Assembly: GCA_009775375.1 (NCBI GenBank)
Contig: VSPO01000042.1
Span: 1 to 25,285, forward strand
DNA: 25,285 nucleotides
Direction: 5' to 3'
Origin: Muribaculaceae bacterium
Lineage (GTDB): Bacteria > Bacteroidota > Bacteroidia > Bacteroidales > Muribaculaceae
Of this stretch, positions 15,456 through 23,410 are shown piece by piece. The translations under genes and the position numbers were made by a program. The first letter of the stretch is position 1; each line of letters begins with the position of its first letter. Below the pieces are notes generated by a model, which ran no database searches, had not been told where the DNA came from, and saw only the letters and a list, made by a program, of their open reading frames with translations.

Positions 15456-15665
15456 ATGTCGGGAAAAGAGATGAATTCATATCGTTTCACCTCCGGTGAA
15501 GAACCAAGCGACGAAATGTTGCGGCAGCTCATGCAGGAAGTGGCTCATGAGGCCAAACAACGCAATCATGAAGCCACCGACGCTTATTTTAAGGAAATGC
15601 GTATCGAAGCTTCACGAAAAAGAGAAAAATGGGCAGACAGAATCAACAATGCCATCAATGGGTGA
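15456..15665 (+). CDS. Small helical protein, candidate antitoxin partner
   Basis: The 69-aa acidic-then-basic protein begins MSGKEMNSYRFTSGEEPSDEML and is almost entirely predicted helix (LRQLMQEVAHEAKQRN, TDAYFKEMRIEASRKREKW). No known domain is recognised. The start is ATG 15456; a TTG at 15447 is the alternative. Its stop overlaps the toxin start by 8 nt (ATGGGTGA), a typical coupled arrangement of a small antitoxin-like gene upstream of a zeta-type toxin. The antitoxin role is inferred from position only. Confidence 0.6.
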   Translation: MSGKEMNSYRFTSGEEPSDEMLRQLMQEVAHEAKQRNHEATDAYFKEMRIEASRKREKWADRINNAING

Positions 15666-16299
15666 ACGAGTCGCAAAGCCGGAGTTGATTATGATAGCCG
15701 GACCTAATGGGTCGGGTAAGACCTCTGTGACCCAAAAATTCCTGCATCACGAATGGGCGAAGGATACTTTGTATATCAATCCCGACAATGTGGCCAATGA
15801 TTTGTTTGGCGATTGGAATTCCATAGAATCAGTGCTCTCGTCAGCTCGCTATTGTGAGAATCTTAGGGAAAACTGTCTTAAGGAAAGAAAAAGCTTTGTA
15901 TTCGAAACAGTTTTTTCCGCAGAAGACAAAATCGATTTCCTGATAAGGGCGAAACAGGCCGGATTCTTCATACGGGTTTTCTTTATTTCCACGAATCATC
16001 CTTCGATCAATGCCTCAAGGATTGCAAAAAGGGTGATGGAGGGAGGACATGACGTACCGATTAGCAAAATTATCTCAAGGTATCGCAAATCGATTGAGAA
16101 TTGTGAAATTATAGCCAGGCTTGTCGACCGTTTGTACGTTTACGACAATTCGGTTGATGGAGAGGAGGCGAAACTGCAATTTCGTCTTACGAATGGGGTT
16201 TTAGGTAAGATGTATGTGAAACAAGTGCCTCTTTGGGCACAAAACATTTTACCGCAGAACAATGAAGTTCAAATTCAAGATACAGAAATACCAGACTGA
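15658..16299 (+). CDS. Zeta toxin-like P-loop kinase
   Basis: The 213-aa protein has the Walker A motif MIAGPNGSGKTSVTQKF (about residues 11-27), then NPDNVANDLF, FVFETVFS (about residues 82-89, strand 3 in zeta-like proteins), a strand GFFIRVFFIST and the lid region RIAKRVMEGGHDVPISKIISRYRKS with conserved Arg residues. This fits the zeta-toxin/AAA_33 group. Characterised zeta toxins phosphorylate UDP-N-acetylglucosamine and block cell-wall synthesis. Substrate and toxicity are not shown here, and a non-toxic kinase is possible. I use ATG 15658 because the P-loop then lies at the usual distance; the longer open frame upstream overlaps the small gene. Its last 38 nt overlap the start of res. 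Confidence 0.82.
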   Translation: MGERVAKPELIMIAGPNGSGKTSVTQKFLHHEWAKDTLYINPDNVANDLFGDWNSIESVLSSARYCENLRENCLKERKSFVFETVFSAEDKIDFLIRAKQAGFFIRVFFISTNHPSINASRIAKRVMEGGHDVPISKIISRYRKSIENCEIIARLVDRLYVYDNSVDGEEAKLQFRLTNGVLGKMYVKQVPLWAQNILPQNNEVQIQDTEIPD

Positions 16300-19200
16300 T
16301 GCCGTAGAGAATACCATCACCATCTTTACAGGCCAGCCAAATCGCGATCCGGCAAAATATCGTCGCGATTTAGGGAAACATCCCGGAGGGATGTCCCTAC
16401 AATTCGATGGTGATGACGACGGCTTCCGCAATGCCGACGTGGAGCTGTCGGCCAAGCAATTGCTCGACAATCTTCACGCAGTGCAGACTTCGGCGGGCGT
16501 GCCTCTTTCCAAATCTCTGACCAAGATAGACGGGCTCGGCGTCGTCAACCTCGATGTGGAGATGGAAACAGGTACCGGCAAGACCTACGTCTACATCAAG
16601 ACGATGTTTGAACTCAACAAACTTTATGGCTGGTCGAAATTCATCATCGTTGTGCCAAGCATCGCTATCCGCGAGGGTGTGGCCAAATCATTCCGTATGC
16701 TTGAGGAACATTTCATGGAGCAGTATGGAAAGAAAGCCCGATGGTTTGTCTACAACAGTTCGAACCTTAATCAACTCGACCAATTCTCTCAGGATGCCGG
16801 GCTGAATGTGATGATTATAAACACACAGGCCTTTGCAAGTTCCTTGAATGAGGAAAAGTCCAAAGGCAAAGGACGTTCTGGCGATAAGGCAGCGCGAATA
16901 ATCTATTCCAAGCGCGACGAGTTCGCTTCCCGCCGTCCTATCGACGTGATTGCCGCCAACCGCCCGATCATCATCATGGACGAGCCGCAGAAGATGGAGG
17001 GCGCAGCCACGCAGACAGCCCTCAAGAAGTTCAACCCGCTTTTCGTGCTGAACTACTCGGCAACCCACCGAACGAAGCACGACACAGTCTATGCACTTGA
17101 CGCGCTCGACGCCTATCGCGAGCGACTCGTGAAGCGCATCAAGGTCATCGGTTTTGAACTAAAAAACTTGCGAGGCACCAACGGCTACATGTATCTTGAA
17201 AACATTATCCTCTCGCCAAGCAAGCCCCCGATGGCGCGTATCTGCATAGAAGTAAAGAATGCCGCCGGGGAACCGCGACGTCATTTCAAAACGCTCGGAG
17301 TCGGCGATTCTCTCTACGTCGAATCCAACGAACTCCTTCAGTACAAGGGCTATGATATTGCCGAGATTTTCCCCGGCTCTAACATGCAGCCTACCGCTTA
17401 CGTCGCCTTCACCAACGGAGTCACCCTCCGAAAGGGTGACCTCGTGGGCGACACCAACGAACTGCACATGCAGCGCATTCAGATCCGCGAGACCATCAAG
17501 GCCCACTTCGAGCGTGAGCGTCAGCTTTTCAAGAAGGGCATCAAGTGCCTGTCGCTATTCTTTATCGACGAAGTTGCCAAATACCGTCGCTACGACAAGG
17601 ACGGCAATCCGGAAAAAGGCATATTCCAGACTATCTTTGAGGAGGAATACGCCCGGCTTGTCAATGAAGAGTTCCATCTTTTCGACGAGGAATACAACGA
17701 GTATCTGCGCCGCTACCTGCCTTATCAGGTGCATCGCGGCTACTTCTCCATTGACAAAAAAGGGAAGATGGTGGATAGCAAAACGAAGCGTGGAAGCGAC
17801 GTGAGCGAAGAGGCATCGGACTACGACCTTATTCTTCGCGACAAGGAGCGGCTGCTGAGTTTCGACGAACCGACCCGCTTCATATTCTCCCATTCCGCGC
17901 TCCGCGAGGGCTGGGATAATCCCAACGTATTCCAGATATGTACGCTTCGCCATAGCAACAGCACCACAGCCAAGCGTCAGGAGGTAGGCCGTGGCCTGCG
18001 CATCGCAGTTGACCGCAACGGCATACGCCAAGACAAGGAGCTGCTCGGCGAAGACGTCCACAACGTAAATGTGCTCACTGTCATAGCCAATGAAAGTTAT
18101 GCTGACTTTACCGGCGCTCTACAACGTGAAACCCGCGAGGCCCTGCGCGAACGAGCCTCGAAAGCATCGTCAAATTATTTTGAGGGCAAGACTATCAAGG
18201 TCGACGGTCAGCTACATATCATAAGCGACAGCGAGGCAAGCCGCATCATGGTTTATCTCGAAGATAACGACTATGTAGATGCGCAAGGTAACATTACTCC
18301 GAAATATCATGCCGACCTTGCAGCGGAAGCACTGGCCCCATACGGTGAGAAACTTTCCCCTATGGCCGAGGGTATAACCCTGCTCATCAACTCCATCTTT
18401 GATCCGTCGCTGTTAGAGGGTATGACAGAGAACGGAGCCAAGACTAAATTGCCTGAACCGAAGCTTAACGCCAATTTTTATCGGGATGAGTTTCAGGCTC
18501 TCTGGATGGCAATCAACCACAAGTATGTATACACAGTCAGTTACAACTCTGACGAGCTTGTAGAGAAGGCTATTCTGCATCTTAATACCGACGAACTGAA
18601 AGTGCGCACCCTGCGATATATCAAGATTGAGGGCCAGCAAGATACTGAGGCGGTAACTGAATTCGGGAACACCAAATCCTCTTCACAGGAACTTACCGAT
18701 GTGAGCACATCTTCGGTGAAGTATGACCTTGTCGGGCAGGTGGCAAAAGGGGCTAACATAACACGTCGCACCGCAGCCACGATTCTTCAGGGCTTGCGCC
18801 CGGCAAAACTTGCTTTGTTTCGGAATAACCCTGAAGAATTTATCCGCAAGGTCGTTCAGATTGTCCGCGAGCAGAAAGCCACAATGATTGTTGACCATAT
18901 CCATTACCATCTGACTGATGGCACTTACGACTCCGACATTTTCACAGCGTCAAGCAAGGCTGAATTTGACAAGGCTTATCAGGCTACCAAGCACGTCACC
19001 GATTATGTGGTTTCCGACAGTCAGGGCGAACGGAACTTTGCCCATGACCTTGACGAAGCCAACGAGGTTGTCGTTTACGCCAAACTCCCTCGGTCGTTCC
19101 AAATTCCTACCCCCGTCGGCAATTATGCCCCCGACTGGGCCATCGCCATGCAAAAGGACAACGTCAGGCACATTTTCTTCATAGCGGAAACCAAGGGCTC

Positions 19201-19348
19201 GCTTCAATCCATGCAGCTCAACGCTATCGAAAATGCCAAGATTGACTGCTGCACCAGGCTTTTCTCTGAGATTTCTATCGATAAAGTCTGCTATCATAAG
19301 GCCACTTGCTATCAAGACCTCCTCGATGCCATGACCTCTTACTGTTGA
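16262..19348 (+). CDS. Type III-like restriction enzyme, Res subunit
   Basis: The 1028-aa protein is the helicase-nuclease subunit of a type III-like R-M system. Helicase motifs: I METGTGKT (about residue 99), II IIIMDEPQKM (about 239), III LNYSATHR (about 265), and VI QEVGRGLRIAV (about 573). The C-terminal nuclease has PDWAI (about 957) and FFIAETKGS (about 975), the PD-(D/E)xK pattern of type III enzymes. All catalytic residues look intact. In known type III enzymes Res cleaves only in complex with Mod, which is broken here. ATG 16262 gives the normal start MKFKFKIQKYQTDAVE and lies inside the end of the zeta-like gene. Residues about 37-47 derive from a palindromic repeat at 16371-16401. 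Confidence 0.93.
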   Translation: MKFKFKIQKYQTDAVENTITIFTGQPNRDPAKYRRDLGKHPGGMSLQFDGDDDGFRNADVELSAKQLLDNLHAVQTSAGVPLSKSLTKIDGLGVVNLDVEMETGTGKTYVYIKTMFELNKLYGWSKFIIVVPSIAIREGVAKSFRMLEEHFMEQYGKKARWFVYNSSNLNQLDQFSQDAGLNVMIINTQAFASSLNEEKSKGKGRSGDKAARIIYSKRDEFASRRPIDVIAANRPIIIMDEPQKMEGAATQTALKKFNPLFVLNYSATHRTKHDTVYALDALDAYRERLVKRIKVIGFELKNLRGTNGYMYLENIILSPSKPPMARICIEVKNAAGEPRRHFKTLGVGDSLYVESNELLQYKGYDIAEIFPGSNMQPTAYVAFTNGVTLRKGDLVGDTNELHMQRIQIRETIKAHFERERQLFKKGIKCLSLFFIDEVAKYRRYDKDGNPEKGIFQTIFEEEYARLVNEEFHLFDEEYNEYLRRYLPYQVHRGYFSIDKKGKMVDSKTKRGSDVSEEASDYDLILRDKERLLSFDEPTRFIFSHSALREGWDNPNVFQICTLRHSNSTTAKRQEVGRGLRIAVDRNGIRQDKELLGEDVHNVNVLTVIANESYADFTGALQRETREALRERASKASSNYFEGKTIKVDGQLHIISDSEASRIMVYLEDNDYVDAQGNITPKYHADLAAEALAPYGEKLSPMAEGITLLINSIFDPSLLEGMTENGAKTKLPEPKLNANFYRDEFQALWMAINHKYVYTVSYNSDELVEKAILHLNTDELKVRTLRYIKIEGQQDTEAVTEFGNTKSSSQELTDVSTSSVKYDLVGQVAKGANITRRTAATILQGLRPAKLALFRNNPEEFIRKVVQIVREQKATMIVDHIHYHLTDGTYDSDIFTASSKAEFDKAYQATKHVTDYVVSDSQGERNFAHDLDEANEVVVYAKLPRSFQIPTPVGNYAPDWAIAMQKDNVRHIFFIAETKGSLQSMQLNAIENAKIDCCTRLFSEISIDKVCYHKATCYQDLLDAMTSYC
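16371..16401. repeat. Palindromic repeat unit inside res
   Basis: TAGGGA-A-ACATCCC-GGA-GGGATGT-CCCTACA: a 7-bp inner stem with GGA loop and matching outer TAGGGA/TCCCTA. It encodes LGKHPGGMSLQ in the variable N-terminal region ahead of helicase motif I. Confidence 0.8.
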
Positions 19349-19439
19349 CGATTTTTTTGTGGAAGATAATTTGTCGTAATCAAGGGGCTTTCCGGTTTCT
19401 CTTCCTCCGAGATAGAGAAAATGACGGGCTTGATGCCTG

Positions 19440-19504
19440 ACTGACGGCGGTCGATGTATCATTCTGATGTCAGAATCAAGACCGGTCGCCAGTGATTTTT
19501 TTTT
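19440..19504 (+). terminator. Probable terminator of the defence island
   Basis: An imperfect outer stem (ACTG..GGCG.GTC pairing with GAC..CGCC-AGT) encloses a perfect inner hairpin ATTCTGA-TG-TCAGAAT, and a run of nine T (19496-19504) follows. It lies about 90 nt after the res stop. Confidence 0.6.
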
Positions 19505-19525
19505 GAATAAAATTTAGGAATTTTA

Positions 19526-19555
19526 TTGGATGTTGAGTTTTTTTCGCTAATTTAG
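19526..19555 (+). promoter_or_regulatory. ald promoter
   Basis: TTG (19526-19528), 19 nt, TAATTTAG (19548-19555), one mismatch from the -7 consensus. Leader of about 100 nt. Confidence 0.55.
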
Positions 19556-19662
19556 CGGCGTGAAAAACTTGAGAAAAGTTTGGAGGAGAAATTCCCTTTC
19601 CGGATATTAGGACACGGAAGATTCTCTTCACAATGAATAGTAACCTTTAATCTTTATAATCC

Positions 19663-20769
19663 ATGAAGATCGGAGTACCAAAGGAAATAAAGAACAACGA
19701 GAACCGTGTCGGTGCAACACCGTCGGGAGTGAAGGAGCTCATCAAACATGGGCACGAAGTATATGTGCAGCATACGGCCGGCGACGGCAGCGGTTTCCCC
19801 GATTCCGAATATGAGGCGGCGGGAGCCACGATTCTCCCTACGATCGAAGATGTCTATTCCGTAGCCGAAATGATCATTAAGGTAAAGGAGCCGATTGCTC
19901 CGGAATACCCCCTTATTCGCCGGGGACAAGTCGTGTTCACGTATTTCCATTTCGCCTGCGACCTCGCCCTGACGGAGGCCATGATAAAGAGCGGAGCAGT
20001 CTGCATAGCTTATGAGACTGTCGTCGACAAGGCCGGAACGTTGCCATTGCTTATTCCGATGAGCGAGGTGGCCGGACGCATGTCCGTGCAGGAAGGCGCG
20101 CGCTTCCTTGAAAAACCGCAAGGGGGCAGGGGAGTCCTTCTCGGTGGTGTGCCGGGAGTGAAACCGGCGAAAGTGCTCGTCCTTGGTGCCGGTGTTGTTG
20201 GCAGAAATGCTGCCCTCATGGCCGCCGGACTCGGTGCCGACGTGACGATTTGCGACATCTCGCTCCCCGTCCTTCGCCATTGCGCGGAGACGATGCCCAG
20301 AAACGTCAAGACCCTTTACAGCTCACGCCACAACATAGAGGAGGAATTGCCCTCCACCGACCTTGTCGTAGGTTCCGTCCTGATTCCGGGTGCTAAGGCC
20401 CCTTATCTCGTGACGCGGGATATGCTTGGCCTTCTGAAGAAGGGATCCGTGATGGTGGATGTCGCCATTGACCAGGGTGGTTGTTTCGAGACATCCCATC
20501 CTACGACCCACAGCGACCCTGTATACGAAGTAGATGGCATAGTGCATTACGCCGTAGCCAATATCCCCGGTGCCGTACCGTTCACCTCCACCATGTCCCT
20601 GACAAATGCCACTCTTCCCTACGCCCTGCGCATAGCCGACATGGGCTGGATAGAAGCCTGCAAACGCGATTCCGGCCTTGCCGAAGGAGTCAACGTGGTG
20701 GATGGCAAAATAGTCTACAAAGCCGTGGCCGAAGCCTTCGACATGGACTACCATCCCCTCTCCCTATAA
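19663..20769 (+). CDS. ald: Alanine dehydrogenase
   Basis: NAD-dependent interconversion of L-alanine with pyruvate and ammonia in the cytoplasm. The 368-aa product has the family's usual length and landmarks: MKIGVPKEIKNNENRVGATP at the start with the substrate-binding Arg, IIKVKEP with the pyruvate-binding Lys, TYFHFA with the catalytic His (about residue 96), the Rossmann motif VLVLGAGVVGRNAA with the adenosine-binding Asp in ICDIS, and VDVAIDQGGCFETS with the catalytic Asp (about residue 268). It ends with YAVANIPGAVPFTST. It has its own promoter and a following bidirectional terminator, so it is monocistronic. Confidence 0.97.
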   Translation: MKIGVPKEIKNNENRVGATPSGVKELIKHGHEVYVQHTAGDGSGFPDSEYEAAGATILPTIEDVYSVAEMIIKVKEPIAPEYPLIRRGQVVFTYFHFACDLALTEAMIKSGAVCIAYETVVDKAGTLPLLIPMSEVAGRMSVQEGARFLEKPQGGRGVLLGGVPGVKPAKVLVLGAGVVGRNAALMAAGLGADVTICDISLPVLRHCAETMPRNVKTLYSSRHNIEEELPSTDLVVGSVLIPGAKAPYLVTRDMLGLLKKGSVMVDVAIDQGGCFETSHPTTHSDPVYEVDGIVHYAVANIPGAVPFTSTMSLTNATLPYALRIADMGWIEACKRDSGLAEGVNVVDGKIVYKAVAEAFDMDYHPLSL

Positions 20770-20815
20770 AACTGAAAACTAAAAGCAGAATTTACCGCCG
20801 GATGGCATTACTGTG

Positions 20816-20841
20816 ACACGACCAAGGGTCGTGTTCCCTAC
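20816..20841. repeat. Intergenic palindromic repeat unit
   Basis: ACACGACC-AAG-GGTCGTGT followed by TCCCTAC: an 8-bp stem with a 3-nt loop and the same CCCTAC tail as the units in the defence genes. It lies 47 nt after the ald stop. The left TAGGGA half is absent. Confidence 0.65.
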
Positions 20842-20877
20842 CCGAAAACCGACAACCAAAAACTAACAACATCATGA

Positions 20878-20922
20878 ACAGAATGCGCCGGCCTCCGCGA
20901 AGGGAGCCGGCGCTTATTCTGT
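20878..20922. terminator. Bidirectional terminator between ald and the fimbrial locus
   Basis: Long hairpin with ACAGAAT/ATTCTGT outer and GCGCCGG/CCGGCGC inner stem pairing and a further CTCC/GGAG pairing near the loop. It separates two converging genes. There is no clear T-run on either side, so the terminator role rests on stem strength and position. Confidence 0.6.
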
Positions 20923-20941
20923 AATGGCTTCATAATCCCGT

Positions 20942-22102
20942 CTAATATGGTCCCTGCTCCACCTCGATCCTCATCCGGGGCATCACGAATTCTCCGGATA
21001 AACTGCGAGTTTTGCCCCTTAAGGCCTCAGGAGCATTCAGCGTCATCCGATAATGATAATTGATTCCCGATCGCCAACGGTTGTCGGGCGTCGCCTCGCG
21101 CAGTGGAAACGGCTGGATGGCCCAGGTCTTGTCTTCGTTGAAGAGATACTCTTCAGGGGTTTCACCCGCTATTGGCCATGCCGACTCCTCCGTCCCCGCT
21201 TTGACTATCCTGTAGACCACCATAAGATTCGCTCCAAGCCAATGGGCTTCGGCATATCTTGACTCCTCCAATTCATTGGGAATCAAAAACTGTATTCCTG
21301 TCCCCTTCATCGCACCATATTCTCCATCATTTTTTAAGATCACTCCATCTGAATCTATATTCCCTAAAAGCCGGAAAGTGTAGTTCGAGTGGGTGGCATA
21401 GCCTGTAGGAACCCATCTCCCTGATGAGGCTGTATCCCCGATGTCCCCTGAATTTTGAATATTGGTGGATTCCGTTGGCCAGGTGTAGGAGCCTTCAAGA
21501 GGAACGCCCGTGGCGTAAACCATTTTGACCATCAAATCATATCCTTCAGGCAAGGATGGACGTATTGACGCTTCAATTCTTGTTAAGGCATGGCGAAAAT
21601 TCACTCTTACAGGCCCCGGATGCGCAACTTCATCATAGTCGGCGGCAACGACAAGATCTATTTTGCCCGTATTAATATATTTATCGAGCAAGGCCCCTCT
21701 GCCATCACCATAATTTATTACGTGCATATTGGTATTGATCGGGCTGACCATATAGAAATTGACGGCCGGCCCGGGCCAATCTATCTTGGGCGAGTATTCC
21801 CATTTGTTCGACTGTCCGACCCTCCTTACGATGACATTGTCAAGGAGAGTGACAAAGTTGTATTGGCCACGATATATGGCTGATACCTTAAACTCCCGGA
21901 TATTGCGTGTCGTGGTGACCCCGGCTGTGCCGGTGCCTGCTCCGAATGCTGCCGGAGTCTCCTCTACCAGTGGCAGGAATTCTATCATCTCTGTGTGCCC
22001 GGTCTGGGAAGTGACATCGTCAGCATCAGCCGTGCATCCTTGCAATGAAGCAAGGAGTAGCACGGCTGATGCTAATGTCGATATGTCGGTTTTCCGCAAC
22101 AT
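20942..22102 (-). CDS. Fimbrillin family lipoprotein (second in locus)
   Basis: The 386-aa protein begins MLRKTDISTLASAVLLLASLQGC, a lipoprotein signal with lipobox LQGC. The body fits the Mfa-like/fimbrillin group: TRNIREFKVSAIYRGQYNF, IDWPGPAVNFYMVSPIN, VRVNFRHALTRIEASI, the late GINYHYRMTLN strand. Such proteins are exported as lipoproteins and polymerise or cap surface fimbriae after trimming. An Arg in TTTRNIRE is a candidate processing site by analogy with FimA. I start at 22102 because the open frame upstream (to 22192) adds a charged segment before the signal. The gene is 86 nt after the first fimbrillin. Confidence 0.85.
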   Translation of the reverse strand: MLRKTDISTLASAVLLLASLQGCTADADDVTSQTGHTEMIEFLPLVEETPAAFGAGTGTAGVTTTRNIREFKVSAIYRGQYNFVTLLDNVIVRRVGQSNKWEYSPKIDWPGPAVNFYMVSPINTNMHVINYGDGRGALLDKYINTGKIDLVVAADYDEVAHPGPVRVNFRHALTRIEASIRPSLPEGYDLMVKMVYATGVPLEGSYTWPTESTNIQNSGDIGDTASSGRWVPTGYATHSNYTFRLLGNIDSDGVILKNDGEYGAMKGTGIQFLIPNELEESRYAEAHWLGANLMVVYRIVKAGTEESAWPIAGETPEEYLFNEDKTWAIQPFPLREATPDNRWRSGINYHYRMTLNAPEALRGKTRSLSGEFVMPRMRIEVEQGPY

Positions 22103-22188
22103 TCGGTTTCTCTTTTTCGGGTATTGTTCAGCAACCAGATATAATCCGATTGTCAAGTCATTGTTTTGTAGTTTGCCAAATTTATGGC

Positions 22189-23238
22189 TCACTGTTCCAG
22201 GGGAATATTGTTGTTGTAGTCTATCTTGTCCACGGTGACATCAAAATCTATTCCTGAAAGTCCTGGCACTTCGTTGATGAGGATATTGTAGATGTAAGCA
22301 ATACCGGCTTCCCAGTTTGTAGGGGAATCTGTCTGGCTCAGCGGGAACCGTATGATCCCATGCTGCCCGTCTGCTGCGACGTTTTCTGCCGGAGTGACGC
22401 TGTTAGGCCAAAGAGCGACATCCTTTTCGTCGGTAATGGTGCACTCCACCTCTATAAACGATCCCGAGAATCCGGTCCCCTCTTTCACGACGGGATCCAA
22501 TGCCTGAGGCATGGTGAAGCTATAGTTCTCAGTAGAGAATTCTTGGGCTTCCGGTTTAAGGATGATGTTGCCCGAGAATATGGTTGGGCTGACGGAAGTC
22601 TCCTGTGCGCTCCATTTGCCGAAGCCGCCGCCGATTTCAGTAGTAGTCTCTTTAGGAAACTCAAAAACTCCGGTCTTATAGATATTGGCGAGTGCCACCT
22701 TGGAGACGTTCACCTTTATCAGCGAGTTGTTACTGCTCATCATGACCACGACCCTCGACAGGGCATGTCGGAAGTTAAGGCTTACAGGCTTTGGATTCAG
22801 CGCGTCGGTTTGCTTTTGGTCCATTGCCACTGAATAGAGCAGGTCGGTTGCCCCTTCATTGGTATACGACATCATGAGATTGTTGCCAATCCTTCCTGTT
22901 GCCCCGGTTCTGATATCCGGAGAGACGGCGTAGAAATTGACCGTGCTTGCCGGCCAGTATATCGTCTGGGCAGGCACCCAATTGTTGCTTTCCTTTTCCA
23001 CCCCAAGATTGTCGATATACGGCTCTCCTTTCGTGAAGGCGTTAAGCAGGAAATAGTCGATGGTTGCTGTGGTGGTCTCCGGTCTGGAGGCATCGCGAGG
23101 CGCCTTGGGTGCTACAACTGTGAATTTGATTGCTGCGCCGCTGGGCGTTGTCGGGGTCTTGTCGTCGTCTTTTGAGCATGATGAGGCCATTATGCCGAGC
23201 ATTAAGACGGGAATGCTGAGAAGTTTAATGTTTTTCAT
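22189..23238 (-). CDS. Fimbrillin family lipoprotein (first in locus)
   Basis: The 349-aa protein has a lipoprotein signal ending SSC (MKNIKLLSIPVLMLGIMASSC) followed by SKDDDKTPTT, an acidic linker typical of Bacteroidota surface lipoproteins. Fimbrillin-like blocks follow: TIDYFLLNAF, IYWPASTVNFYAVSPDI, VSLNFRHALSRVVVMM and the C-terminal AGIAYIYNILINE strand. WP...NFYAVSP and NFRHALSR are shared with the downstream paralogue, so the two arose by duplication or belong to one assembly. A short inverted repeat (CGCCT/AGGCG, 23308-23323) lies in the 172-nt gap upstream. Confidence 0.85.
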   Translation of the reverse strand: MKNIKLLSIPVLMLGIMASSCSKDDDKTPTTPSGAAIKFTVVAPKAPRDASRPETTTATIDYFLLNAFTKGEPYIDNLGVEKESNNWVPAQTIYWPASTVNFYAVSPDIRTGATGRIGNNLMMSYTNEGATDLLYSVAMDQKQTDALNPKPVSLNFRHALSRVVVMMSSNNSLIKVNVSKVALANIYKTGVFEFPKETTTEIGGGFGKWSAQETSVSPTIFSGNIILKPEAQEFSTENYSFTMPQALDPVVKEGTGFSGSFIEVECTITDEKDVALWPNSVTPAENVAADGQHGIIRFPLSQTDSPTNWEAGIAYIYNILINEVPGLSGIDFDVTVDKIDYNNNIPLEQ

Positions 23239-23410
23239 ATCTTTGTAAATTTTAGCTTTTTGAAGATTGCTTTGTGGAATCTTGTCGGTAACGCTAAGAC
23301 AGGGGATTGTGAAGTCGCCTGTCCGGAGGCGTTTGTATTATCAACAAATGAAGCATCATAAAAGATTAACCGTATGCTTTTGTCATGCGTCGATTCTGTC
23401 TGATGGCTGG

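Larger units (their letters stand above)
19349..19662. other. Intergenic stretch between res and ald
   Basis: No gene is supported. It holds the island's terminator (19440-19504) and the ald promoter (19526-19555), listed separately, and about 90 nt of unassigned sequence after the res stop. Confidence 0.6.
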
